Of a DNA stretch of 64,000 nucleotides, positions 30,978 to 39,245 are shown in pieces; positions within the stretch are counted from its first letter, which is position 1, and each line of letters starts with the position of its first letter. The notes beneath the pieces are model-generated. The model ran no database searches and was not told the DNA's origin. It saw only the letters and a list, made by a program, of their open reading frames with translations. The DNA lies in assembly GCA_041687015.1 (NCBI GenBank), contig JAWLCT010000015.1, positions 1-64,000 on the forward strand, read 5' to 3'. Position numbers and translations under genes: made by a program. The stretch comes from JALOAT01 sp041687015 (lineage in GTDB: Bacteria; Pseudomonadota; Gammaproteobacteria; Thiohalomonadales; Thiohalomonadaceae).

Positions 30978-31450
30978 TCGTAGCGGACGCTGACGATTTC
31001 GTACGCGCGCACACCGCCCGGCGTCTGCACTTCGGCCACATCGCCCTCCTGCTTGCCGATGAGCGCGCGGGCCACGGGCGACGACACGGAAATTCGGCCT
31101 TCCTTGATGTCGGCTTCGTCCTCGCCGACGATCTGGTAGGTGGTTTCCTCGCCCGTATCCTCGTCGGCGAGTTCCACGGTGGCACCGAACACCACCTTGC
31201 CGTTGGTGTTCAGGGTGGTGGGATCGATGACCTGGGCGTGGGACAGCTTGGCTTCGATCTCCTTGATACGGCCTTCCACGAAACCCTGTTGTTCACGGGC
31301 GGCGTGATACTCGGCGTTCTCCTTGAGATCGCCGTGGGCACGCGCCTCGGCAATGGCTTCGATGACGCGCGGACGCACCACCGTCTTCAGTTCCTTCAGT
31401 TCTTCGCGCAGCTTCTCGGCGCCGCGCAAGGTCATGGGCACCTTGCTCAT
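30974..31450 (-). CDS. greA: Transcription elongation factor GreA
   Basis: GreA rescues backtracked RNA polymerase by stimulating transcript cleavage through the secondary channel. The 158-residue protein has the N-terminal coiled coil (MSKVPMTLRGAEKLREELKE) with acidic tip residues in HGDLKENAEYHAAREQQ and an FKBP-like C-terminus (SPVARALIGKQEGD). It overlaps carB by 4 bp and the DUF4149 gene by 4 bp. Confidence 0.97.
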   Translation of the reverse strand: MSKVPMTLRGAEKLREELKELKTVVRPRVIEAIAEARAHGDLKENAEYHAAREQQGFVEGRIKEIEAKLSHAQVIDPTTLNTNGKVVFGATVELADEDTGEETTYQIVGEDEADIKEGRISVSSPVARALIGKQEGDVAEVQTPGGVRAYEIVSVRYE

Positions 31451-34400
31451 TTTTCTTTCAACTCCGTGTGCAAATCCTGCAGGCGGTTCACGTCACGCTT
31501 GTCGCGCTGTTTCATGGCCTTCACAGTGGCCGCGGCGCCTGCCAGGGTGGTTGTGTAGGTCACTTTGTGATTGAGCGCCTCTCGCCGGATCAGGTACGAG
31601 TCGGCGATGGCCTGCTTGTCTTCCGTGGTATTGACGATGAACGCGATTTCATCGTTCTTGATCATGTCCACGATATGCGGACGATCCTCGGTTACCTTGT
31701 TCACCACGGTGCACGGCACGCCTGCTTCCTCCAGTACGCGCTGGGTGCCGCGGGTGGCGAGGACTTCAAAGCCCAATTCCACCAGGTCGCGCGCCACCTG
31801 CACCACGCCGCGCTTGTCGGGCTCGCGCACCGACACGAAGGCGCGACCGCCCTCGGGCAGTACGATGCCCGCCGCCAGCTGGGACTTCAGGAAAGCTTCG
31901 GGGAAGCTGCGGCCGACGCCCATCACCTCGCCGGTGGACTTCATCTCAGGGCCCAGCAGCGGGTCCACGCCCGGGAACTTGATGAAGGGGAATACCGCCT
32001 CCTTCACCGAGTAGTACTTCGGGATGATCTCGTCGGTGGCATTCTGCGAGGCCAGACTCTGGCCCACCATGCAGCGTGCCGCCACCTTGGCCAGCGGACG
32101 ACCCGTGGCCTTGGAGACGAACGGCACCGTACGCGAGGCGCGCGGGTTCACCTCCAGCACGTACACCTGGTTGCCCTTGATGGCGAACTGGGTGTTCATC
32201 AGACCGACCACCTTCAGTTCCCTGGCCATGGCGCACACCTGGCGACGCAGCTCGTCCTGGACATCCGGCGACAAGTCGTACGGGGGCAGCGAGCACGCCG
32301 AGTCACCGGAGTGCACGCCGGCCTGCTCGATATGTTCCATGATGCCGCCGATGAGCACGTCCTCGCCATCGCAGATGGCGTCAACGTCGACTTCAACCGC
32401 GTCGTCGAGGAATCGGTCGAGCAGCACGGGCGACTCGTTGGATACCTTCACGGCATTTTGCATGTAGGAACGCAGCTCGGCCTCGTTATAAACGATCTCC
32501 ATGGCACGGCCACCCAGCACATAGGACGGGCGCACCACCAGCGGGTAGCCGATTTCCAGCGCCAGACGCACCGCGTCGTCCACGGTGCGCGCAGTGCGGT
32601 TGGGCGGTTGCAACAGACCCAGCTTGTCGACCATTTTCTGGAAGCGCTCGCGGTCCTCGGCCAAATCGATGGAATCGGGCGAGGTACCGATGATGGGTGC
32701 GCCGGCCACTTCCAGATCGCGGCACAGCTTCAGCGGCGTCTGGCCGCCGTACTGCACGATAACGCCCTTGGGCTTTTCCAGATCGATGATCTCGAGCACG
32801 TCTTCGAGCGTGAGCGGCTCGAAATACAAGCGGTCGGAGGTGTCATAGTCGGTGGATACGGTTTCCGGGTTGCAGTTGACCATGATGGTCTCGTACCCGT
32901 CCTCGCGCATGGCGAGGGCCGCGTGCACGCAGCAGTAATCGAACTCGATGCCCTGGCCGATGCGGTTCGGGCCACCGCCCAACACCATGATCTTGTCACG
33001 ACCGGTGGGCGCAGCCTCGCATTCCTCCTCGTAGGAGGAGTACATGTAGGCCGTGGAGGTGGCAAATTCCGCCGCGCAGGTATCCACGCGCTTGTACACA
33101 GGCCTCACGCCGAGTTCATGACGGTGCTTGCGCAGTTCGGTCTCGCGCACGCCGAGCAGCACGGCAAGGCGGCGATCGGAAAAGCCTTTGCGCTTCAGGA
33201 AGCGCATGGTATCGGCGTCGATGCCGCTCAGGCCCTTCTCACGCACCTCGCTTTCCAGGTCGATGAGTTCCTTGATTTGCACCAGGAACCAGGGGTCGAT
33301 GCGCGACAGTTCGTGCACCTGTTCCATGGTCAGTCCGGCGCGGAACGCATCGCCCACGTACCAGATGCGATCGGCACGCGGCGTGCGCAACTCCTGACGG
33401 AGCTTGTCCAGCGCACCTTCTTCGCTCAGGTTCACTTTCTCGTCGAAGCCGTCGGCGCCGATTTCCAGACTGCGCAGCGCCTTCTGCAGGGATTCCTGGA
33501 AGGTGCGGCCGATGGCCATGGCCTCGCCCACCGACTTCATTTGCGTGGTCAGGCGCGCGTCGGCCTTGGGGAATTTCTCGAACGTGAAACGTGGGATCTT
33601 GGTGACCACGTAGTCGATGGACGGCTCGAACGAGGCGGGCGTGGCGCCGCCGGTGATGTCGTTCTTGAGCTCGTCCAGGGTGTAACCCACGGCCAGTTTC
33701 GCCGCCACCTTGGCGATGGGGAAGCCGGTCGCCTTCGAGGCCAGCGCCGAGGAGCGCGACACGCGCGGGTTCATCTCGATGACGATCATGCGACCGTCCG
33801 CGGGATTGATGGCGAACTGCACGTTGGAGCCGCCGGTTTCCACGCCGATCTCGCGCAGCACCGCGATGGAGGCGTTGCGCATGATTTGGTATTCGCGATC
33901 GGTGAGGGTCTGCGCCGGCGCCACGGTGATGGAATCACCGGTGTGCACGCCCATCGGGTCAAGATTTTCGATGGAGCAGATGATGATGCAGTTGTCCTTG
34001 CGATCGCGGATCACCTCCATCTCGTACTCTTTCCAGCCGAGCACGGATTCCTCGATCAGCAGCTCGTTGGTGGGCGAGAGGTCGAGACCGCGCTGGCAGA
34101 TGTCGGTGAACTCTTCCTTGTTGTAGGCAATACCGCCGCCCGAACCACCCAGGGTGAAGGACGGACGGATGATGGTGGGGAAACCGATCTGGGCCTGCAC
34201 CTGCATGGCCTCTTCCATGCTGTGAGCAATGGCGGAGCGCGGGGTATCCAGGCCGATCTTCTTCATGGCCTGGCGGAAGCGATCGCGGTCCTCGGCCTTG
34301 TCGATGGCGTCGCGGCTGGCGCCGATGAGTTCCACGCCGAATTCTTCCAGCACGCCGTGCTTGGCCAGGTCGAGCGCGCAGTTCAGTGCGGTCTGGCCAC

Positions 34401-34671
34401 CCATGGTAGGCAGCACCGCATCCGGACGTTCCTTCTCGATGATCTTCGCGATGGCCTGCCAGGTGATGGGCTCGATGTAGGTCGCATCGGCCGTCTCCGG
34501 ATCGGTCATGATAGTGGCCGGATTGGAGTTCACCAGAATGACCCGGTAACCCTCCTCGCGCAGCGCCTTGCACGCCTGGGCACCCGAATAGTCGAACTCG
34601 CAGGCCTGACCGATCACGATAGGACCGGCGCCAATGATGAGAATGCTCTCGATGTCAGTTCTTTTCGGCAT
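31447..34671 (-). CDS. carB: Carbamoyl-phosphate synthase large subunit
   Basis: CarB makes carbamoyl phosphate from bicarbonate, ammonia (channelled from CarA) and two ATP, feeding arginine and pyrimidine synthesis. From ATG 34671 (MPKRTDIESILIIGAG) it has 1074 residues, the E. coli size. Two homologous ATP-grasp halves follow, each with a pre-ATP-grasp Rossmann element (IIGAGPIVIGQACEFDYSG; VLGGGPNRIGQGIEFDYCC), and then the C-terminal MGS-like allosteric domain. An in-frame extension to 34731 runs into a palindromic repeat and is rejected. Confidence 0.98.
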   Translation of the reverse strand: MPKRTDIESILIIGAGPIVIGQACEFDYSGAQACKALREEGYRVILVNSNPATIMTDPETADATYIEPITWQAIAKIIEKERPDAVLPTMGGQTALNCALDLAKHGVLEEFGVELIGASRDAIDKAEDRDRFRQAMKKIGLDTPRSAIAHSMEEAMQVQAQIGFPTIIRPSFTLGGSGGGIAYNKEEFTDICQRGLDLSPTNELLIEESVLGWKEYEMEVIRDRKDNCIIICSIENLDPMGVHTGDSITVAPAQTLTDREYQIMRNASIAVLREIGVETGGSNVQFAINPADGRMIVIEMNPRVSRSSALASKATGFPIAKVAAKLAVGYTLDELKNDITGGATPASFEPSIDYVVTKIPRFTFEKFPKADARLTTQMKSVGEAMAIGRTFQESLQKALRSLEIGADGFDEKVNLSEEGALDKLRQELRTPRADRIWYVGDAFRAGLTMEQVHELSRIDPWFLVQIKELIDLESEVREKGLSGIDADTMRFLKRKGFSDRRLAVLLGVRETELRKHRHELGVRPVYKRVDTCAAEFATSTAYMYSSYEEECEAAPTGRDKIMVLGGGPNRIGQGIEFDYCCVHAALAMREDGYETIMVNCNPETVSTDYDTSDRLYFEPLTLEDVLEIIDLEKPKGVIVQYGGQTPLKLCRDLEVAGAPIIGTSPDSIDLAEDRERFQKMVDKLGLLQPPNRTARTVDDAVRLALEIGYPLVVRPSYVLGGRAMEIVYNEAELRSYMQNAVKVSNESPVLLDRFLDDAVEVDVDAICDGEDVLIGGIMEHIEQAGVHSGDSACSLPPYDLSPDVQDELRRQVCAMARELKVVGLMNTQFAIKGNQVYVLEVNPRASRTVPFVSKATGRPLAKVAARCMVGQSLASQNATDEIIPKYYSVKEAVFPFIKFPGVDPLLGPEMKSTGEVMGVGRSFPEAFLKSQLAAGIVLPEGGRAFVSVREPDKRGVVQVARDLVELGFEVLATRGTQRVLEEAGVPCTVVNKVTEDRPHIVDMIKNDEIAFIVNTTEDKQAIADSYLIRREALNHKVTYTTTLAGAAATVKAMKQRDKRDVNRLQDLHTELKEK

Positions 34672-34695
34672 AGTCTTGGTCAGCCACGCAAGTCG

Positions 34696-34805
34696 AAGAA
34701 AAAGCCCAACCACGGGGGACACGGGGAGCACGGGGAAGAAGCTGTGTTCAAGTGCTTTTTCCCCCCGTGTCCCCCGTGTTCCCCGTGGTTAATGCTTTTC
34801 TCTTA
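34696..34805. repeat. Palindromic intergenic repeat (CACGGGG type) between carA and carB
   Basis: The left arm (about 34696-34740) reads AAAAAGCCCAACCACGGGGG then ACACGGGGAGCACGGGG. The right arm (about 34757-34805) is its complement, ending CCCCGTGGTTAATGC. Each arm contains three tandem 9-10 bp CACGGGG-type units. It lies in the transcribed gap of carA-carB, so a long RNA hairpin would form there. Confidence 0.9.
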
Positions 34806-34809
34806 ATGA

Positions 34810-35946
34810 CTAATTTTTCCTGTTTTCGATAGATGCGACGAAGCGGTCGAACAGCGGGGCCACGTCGTGCGGGCCAGGGCTGGCTTCCGGGTGGCCCTGG
34901 AAGCTGAAGGCCGGACGGTCCGTGCGCTCGACACCCTGCAGCGAGCCGTCGAACAGGGAACGATGGGTGGCACGCAGGCTCGACGGCAGGGTTTCCTCGT
35001 CCACCGCGAAGCCATGGTTCTGGCTGGTGATCATCACGCGTCCGGTCTCGATATCGATGACCGGGTGGTTGGCACCGTGATGACCAAATTTCATTTTCAC
35101 CGTCCGCGCACCCGAGGCCAGCGACAGCAGCTGGTGACCGAGGCAGATGCCGAAAATCGGCGTGTCGGTCTTGAGCAGGCGCTGGATGGATTCAATGGCG
35201 TAGTCGCACGCGGCCGGGTCGCCCGGGCCGTTGGCGAGCAGGATGCCGTCCGGATTCATGGCGAGCACATCCTCGGCCGGCATTTGCGCCGGCACCACGG
35301 TGAGACGGCAACCGCGGTCCACCAGCATGCGCAGGATATTGCGCTTAACGCCGTAGTCGTAGACCACCACGTGATGGGGAAGCTCCTCAGCCTCGCGCTC
35401 CACGATGCCGGTGCCCAGCTGCCAGCCACCCTGAGTCCAGGCGTAGGGCTTGGACGTGGTGACCTCCTTGGCCAGGTCCATGCCGTTGAGGCCCGCGAAA
35501 CCGCGCGCGGCGGCCACAGCCGCCTCGGCGTCGATGTTCTCGCCCGCCACCAGGCAGCCGTTCTGGGCGCCCTTCTCACGCAGAATGCGCGTGAGCTTGC
35601 GGGTATCGATGCCGGCGATGCCGACCACGTTGTGACGGCGCAGGTAGGCGTCCAGGGCCTCGTGGCTGCGGAAATTGCTGGCAACCCGGGGCAGATCGCG
35701 GATCACCAGGCCGGCGGCCATGATGCCGGGCGCCTCTTCGTCCTCGGGATTGGCGCCCACGCTGCCTACGTGGGGGTAGGTCAGGGTGACGATCTGACGG
35801 GTATATGAAGGATCGGTGAGGATCTCCTGGTATCCGGTCAGCGCGGTGTTGAACACCACCTCACCGACGGTCTGCCCCTCACTGCCGATGGACTCGCCCC
35901 GGAACAGCGTGCCGTCTGCCAGGGCCAGCAAGGCCTGTTGCCGCAA
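34810..35946 (-). CDS. carA: Carbamoyl-phosphate synthase small (glutaminase) subunit
   Basis: CarA hydrolyses glutamine and channels ammonia to CarB. I place the start at TTG 35946 because a strong GGAGG lies 7 nt upstream and the product (xRQQALLALADGTLFRGESIG) then begins like known CarA and has 378 residues. A further upstream TTG (35991) would translate the leader hairpin. The class I amidotransferase nucleophile is in FGICLGHQLL, with the His/Glu pair in FQGHPEASPGPHD. It is 138 bp before carB. Confidence 0.97.
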   Translation of the reverse strand: MRQQALLALADGTLFRGESIGSEGQTVGEVVFNTALTGYQEILTDPSYTRQIVTLTYPHVGSVGANPEDEEAPGIMAAGLVIRDLPRVASNFRSHEALDAYLRRHNVVGIAGIDTRKLTRILREKGAQNGCLVAGENIDAEAAVAAARGFAGLNGMDLAKEVTTSKPYAWTQGGWQLGTGIVEREAEELPHHVVVYDYGVKRNILRMLVDRGCRLTVVPAQMPAEDVLAMNPDGILLANGPGDPAACDYAIESIQRLLKTDTPIFGICLGHQLLSLASGARTVKMKFGHHGANHPVIDIETGRVMITSQNHGFAVDEETLPSSLRATHRSLFDGSLQGVERTDRPAFSFQGHPEASPGPHDVAPLFDRFVASIENRKN

Positions 35947-35975
35947 GGTGTGACCTCCAAGTGTATACGTGCAAA

Positions 35976-36004
35976 GCGGGAAGGGCCCCAAGGACCCTCC
36001 CCGC
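35976..36004 (-). promoter_or_regulatory. Stem-loop in the carA leader
   Basis: GCGGGAAGGG (35976-35985) pairs with CCCTCCCCGC (35995-36004) with one mismatch and a 9-nt loop, within the roughly 98-nt predicted leader of carA. Only a short U3 follows on the minus strand, so it is at best a weak attenuator. No ArgR box was recognised. Confidence 0.5.
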
Positions 36005-36050
36005 TCGAAAGAAACGGTCGGCGTGAAGTGCCGTGCCAGGTTGGCCGGCT

Positions 36051-36079
36051 ATTTTACGGATGCGGCAAGTGGCTGTCCA
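36051..36079 (-). promoter_or_regulatory. Predicted sigma70 promoter of carA-carB-greA
   Basis: On the minus strand TGGACA (36074-36079, 5/6) and TAAAAT (36051-36056, 5/6) are exactly 17 bp apart. The transcript would carry a leader of about 98 nt before the TTG start of carA. Confidence 0.65.
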
Positions 36080-36112
36080 CGCGTAACGCGGCTTCTTTTG
36101 GGGCTTGGAGGG

Positions 36113-36303
36113 AAAAGCATTAAACCACGGGGGACACGGGGAACACGGGGGTAAGAAGGGTGACAGTTCCCTATCGAGATACGGTGGCATGCCTTGCGCG
36201 GGCCCGACTTCGACGCCAAGAACCTTCGAACAGGCCCGGAGCCTTACGCGGCGCCTCTTGAATGGTTTTCTCCCCGTGTTCCCCGTGCCCCCGTGGTTAA
36301 CTT
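36113..36303. repeat. Long palindromic intergenic repeat (CACGGGG type) between dapB and carA
   Basis: The left arm (36113-36152) carries AAAAGCATTAAACCACGGGG, ACACGGGG and ACACGGGGG. The right arm (36271-36303) is the complement, ending CCCCCGTGGTTAACTTCTT. About 118 bp of unrelated sequence lies between the arms. The 373-bp gap 35947-36319 holds this element, the carA promoter and the carA leader; I see no gene in it. Confidence 0.9.
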
Positions 36304-36319
36304 CTTCGCCCGCCGCGGT

Positions 36320-37325
36320 TCAGTCCTTGAGACCAAGGACGTCCTGCATGTCAAAGAGGCCGCGGTCCTTGGCGGCGAGCCAGGCGGCGGCACGCATGGC
36401 GCCTTTGGCGAAGGTCATGCGGCTGGAGGCCTTGTGGGTGATTTCGATGCGTTCGCCGATGCCGGCGAACAGGACGGTGTGGTCACCCACGATGTCGCCG
36501 GCGCGGATGGTCTCGAAGNNNNNNNNNNNNNNNNNNNNNNNNNNNNNNNNNNNNNNNNNNNNNNNNNNNNNNNNNNNNNNNNNNNNNNNNNNNNNNNNNN
36601 NNNNNNNNNNNNNNNNNNCGGCTGGAGGCCTTGTGGGTGATTTCGATGCGTTCGCCGATGCCGGCGAACAGGACGGTGTGGTCACCCACGATGTCGCCGG
36701 CGCGGATGGTCTCGAAGCCGATGGCCTTGCGGTCGCGCTCGCCGGTGTGGCCTTCACGGCCGTAAACGGCGCATTCCTTCAGGTCGCGCCCCAGGGCCGC
36801 GGCCACCACCTCGCCCATGCGCAGGGCAGTGCCCGAGGGGGCGTCCACCTTGTGGCGGTGATGCGCTTCGATGATCTCGATGTCCACCTCGTCGCCCAGC
36901 ACGCGGGCGGCCAGGTCGAGCAGCTTGAGGGAGAGATTGACGCCCACGCTCATGTTCGGGGCGAACACAATGGGGATGTCTTTGGCGGCCTCGCGGATAG
37001 CCTGCTTGCCGGCATCGTCAAAGCCGGTGGTGCCGATGATCATGGCCTTGCCGGCCCCGCGGCACACGGCCAGGTTGTTGAGGGTGACCTCGGGGCGGGT
37101 GAAATCGACCAACACATCGAAGGCATCGAGCACCGAACCGAGATTTTCCACCACCTGGACACCGTGGCGGCCGATGCCGGCCAACTCGCCCGCGTCGGTG
37201 CCGACCATGCTACTGCCCGGGCGCTCGATGGCGGCACCGAGGGTAAGGCCTTCGATTTGCTGGCAGGCTTCGATCAGGGCCCGGCCCATGCGTCCGGCGG
37301 CGCCGGTCACGGCAATTCGAGTCAT
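36320..37325 (-). CDS. dapB: 4-hydroxy-tetrahydrodipicolinate reductase, interrupted by an assembly gap
   Basis: DapB reduces hydroxytetrahydrodipicolinate in lysine and diaminopimelate synthesis. The N-terminal NAD(P)-binding loop (IAVTGAAGRMGRALIE), the active-site HHRHKVDAPSGTAL, and a C-terminus ending LFDMQDVLGLKD are all present. The reading frame is split by 100 N (36519-36618), with 99 bp duplicated on both sides. Deleting the N run and one copy (199 bp) restores one open frame of 268 residues, the normal size, so I read the gene as intact. It follows the DsrE-like gene by 124 bp. Confidence 0.93.
36420..36717. other. Scaffold gap with 99-bp flanking duplication in dapB
   Basis: 36420-36518 and 36619-36717 are identical (99 bp, from CGGCTGGAGG to TCTCGAAG), separated by exactly 100 N. 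The pattern is that of two contigs overlapping by an assembler k-mer but joined with an arbitrary gap. Confidence 0.95.
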
Positions 37326-37355
37326 TGTTTTTCAGCTTCCTGTTTCGTAGAAACA

Positions 37356-37440
37356 TCGCGGCCTGAGGCCGCTCCTGCAACGGCGGGCAGACTAGCCCTG
37401 ATTTTCTCCGTGGCCTCCGTGGCCTCCGTGGTTGAGCTTT
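37356..37440. repeat. REP-like palindrome plus a half-copy of the CACGG-type repeat
   Basis: GCGGCCTGAGGCCGC (about 37359-37373) with the following TCCTGCA resembles the REP family seen at 46091. It is followed by three tandem TCCGTGGCC units (37406-37430) and GTTGAGCTTT, matching one arm of the larger palindromes. It fills the dapB/DsrE gap. Confidence 0.75.
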
Positions 37441-37449
37441 AAGGGTGAT

Positions 37450-37959
37450 TCACCAACTGATATAGGCGTAACCCTGTTCCTGCAGTTCCATGAGGTCTGC
37501 CGCGCCGACGTCGACCACCTTCGCGAAGGGCAACAGGTCGTCCTCGGTCCAACCCAGGCTTTTCATGGTGTTGTTGCAGGCGTGAAACTCCACCCCGTAC
37601 TGGGCAAGGCTCTCGACACGCTTCTGAATGTCTTCGCTGACCGGACGCTGGGGAAAATGCGCGAGGACGTGGATACCCGGACCGAAGCACACCACGACCA
37701 CCTTCACGTCGTCACCGTACTTGCGCAGCATCTCGCCGGCGGAGAACGTCACGTGCTGGTGGTAGTCCGGCTCCGCCTTGTTGAACTGGTAAACCACCTT
37801 GTGTTTGGGTGGCTCCAGGCGGAAGTCGTCGTCCGCGCGGCTCGCGCGGGTAGCGGCAAGCGCGGCCACACCGCCGCTTGCCAGTGCGGCACCGAGCAGA
37901 CGACGGCGCGCCTTGTCGACACCGGTCAGCAAGGCAGTGCCGGGCCATCTGAATTTCAT
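37450..37959 (-). CDS. Exported DsrE-like protein
   Basis: A 169-residue protein with an N-terminal export signal (ARRRLLGAALASGGVAALAA, resembling a twin-arginine signal), followed by a DsrE/DsrF-like fold. It shows KVVYQFNKAEPDYHQH, VKVVVVCFGPGIHVL and a cysteine in VEFHACNNTMKSLGW. DsrE-family proteins carry sulfur in sulfur relay and oxidation, but many exported members have no known role. It lies 36 bp after dnaJ and upstream of dapB on the same strand. The family call is good, the function is not known. Its presence hints at a sulfur-metabolising host. Confidence 0.8.
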   Translation of the reverse strand: MKFRWPGTALLTGVDKARRRLLGAALASGGVAALAATRASRADDDFRLEPPKHKVVYQFNKAEPDYHQHVTFSAGEMLRKYGDDVKVVVVCFGPGIHVLAHFPQRPVSEDIQKRVESLAQYGVEFHACNNTMKSLGWTEDDLLPFAKVVDVGAADLMELQEQGYAYISW

Positions 37960-37995
37960 GTGTATTCTCCCCCCAGAAATACCGGATGAACCGGC

Positions 37996-39129
37996 TTACA
38001 GCTTCACATCTTCGAAGAACTTTTTCACGCCGTCGAGCCACGAACGGGCACGCGGGGTGTGTTTTTCGTCACCCATGGTCTGCTCCAACTGGCGGAACAG
38101 CTCTTTTTGCTGGCTGGTGAGATTCACCGGCGTTTCCACCGTCACCTTGCAGATGAGGTCGCCGGGGGCGCCGCCGCGCACCGAGGTCACCCCCTTACCG
38201 CGCAGGCGGAACAGTTTGCCGGTCTGGGTCTCCGCGGGCACCTTGAGCTTCACACGCCCGTCCAGGGTAGGCACTTCCAGCTCCCCGCCCAGCGCGGCGG
38301 TGACGAAACTGATGGGCACCTCGCAATACAGATCGGAGCCCTCGCGTACGAAGATCGGATGTTCTCGCACGTGGATCTGCACGTACAGATCACCCGGCGG
38401 TCCACCGTTCTCCCCCGCTTCGCCCTCACCTCCCAGGCGGATACGGTCGCCGTTGTCGACGCCGGCCGGCACTTTGACCGACAAGGTTTTCTGCTCTTCC
38501 ACGCGCCCTTGGCCATGGCACACCGGGCAAGGGTCGGGAATGATCTTGCCGGTACCGCGGCAGCGTGGACAGGTCTGCTGGACAGCGAAGAAGCCCTGCT
38601 GCATGCGCACCTGCCCGTGACCGTGGCAGGTGGGACAGGTGGTCGCCGAGGTGCCCTTGCGGGCGCCCGAGCCGCCACAGGTTTCGCAGCTGACCAGGGT
38701 CGGCACACGGATTTTTACCGTGGTGCCATGCACGGCCTCCTCAAGTGACAGTTCCAGGTTATAGCGCAGGTCGGCGCCGCGATAGACACGCGAGCCGCCG
38801 CGTGCACCACCGCCGAAAATGTCGCCGAACACATCGCCGAAGATGTCGCTGAAGCTGGCGCCGCCGAAACCGCCACCAAACCCGCCGGCGCCTGCGCCAG
38901 CGGCGTCCACACCGGCATGGCCGAACTGGTCGTAGGCGGCACGTTTCTGGGCATCCGACAGGATGTCGTAAGCTTCCTTGGCTTCCTTGAACTTGTCCTC
39001 GGCTTCCTTGTTATCCGGATTGCGGTCCGGGTGGTACTTCATCGCCAGCTTTTTGAAGGCCGTTTTGATCTCGGCCTCGGTCGCATTGCGCTGAATGCCC
39101 AGAACTTCGTAGTAATCGCGTTTAGCCAT
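37996..39129 (-). CDS. dnaJ: Chaperone protein DnaJ
   Basis: DnaJ delivers substrates to DnaK and stimulates its ATPase. The 377-residue type I protein has the J domain with HPD (MKYHPDRNPDNKEAED), a Gly/Phe region (about 75-115), and four zinc-binding CxxCxGxG-type repeats (CETCGGSG, CPTCHGHG, CPRCRGTG, CPVCHGQG). It lies 116 bp after dnaK, with a hairpin in the gap. Confidence 0.98.
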   Translation of the reverse strand: MAKRDYYEVLGIQRNATEAEIKTAFKKLAMKYHPDRNPDNKEAEDKFKEAKEAYDILSDAQKRAAYDQFGHAGVDAAGAGAGGFGGGFGGASFSDIFGDVFGDIFGGGARGGSRVYRGADLRYNLELSLEEAVHGTTVKIRVPTLVSCETCGGSGARKGTSATTCPTCHGHGQVRMQQGFFAVQQTCPRCRGTGKIIPDPCPVCHGQGRVEEQKTLSVKVPAGVDNGDRIRLGGEGEAGENGGPPGDLYVQIHVREHPIFVREGSDLYCEVPISFVTAALGGELEVPTLDGRVKLKVPAETQTGKLFRLRGKGVTSVRGGAPGDLICKVTVETPVNLTSQQKELFRQLEQTMGDEKHTPRARSWLDGVKKFFEDVKL

Positions 39130-39174
39130 GGCCTGTCTCGGGCGCGCTCGGCTGCGCCTTGTCCCATCAACGCA

Positions 39175-39198
39175 ACAGGCGGGACTCCCCCCGCCTGT
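39175..39198 (-). other. Stem-loop between dnaK and dnaJ
   Basis: ACAGGCGGG (39175-39183) pairs perfectly with CCCGCCTGT (39190-39198) around a 6-nt loop. It has no U tract on the minus strand. A partial terminator or processing site that lowers dnaJ relative to dnaK is plausible. Confidence 0.5.
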
Positions 39199-39245
39199 CG
39201 TGGTTACAGTCTATCCGTTCCGGCACCTGGCCGGATGCGAACCGG

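Noticed and set aside
31468..34806. An 1112-codon + strand open frame
   Set aside because: It lies opposite carB with biased composition and no domain; a shadow.
36320..37325. dapB as a pseudogene or frameshifted gene
   Set aside because: The break is fully explained by the 100-N gap and 99-bp duplication; removing both restores a normal gene.
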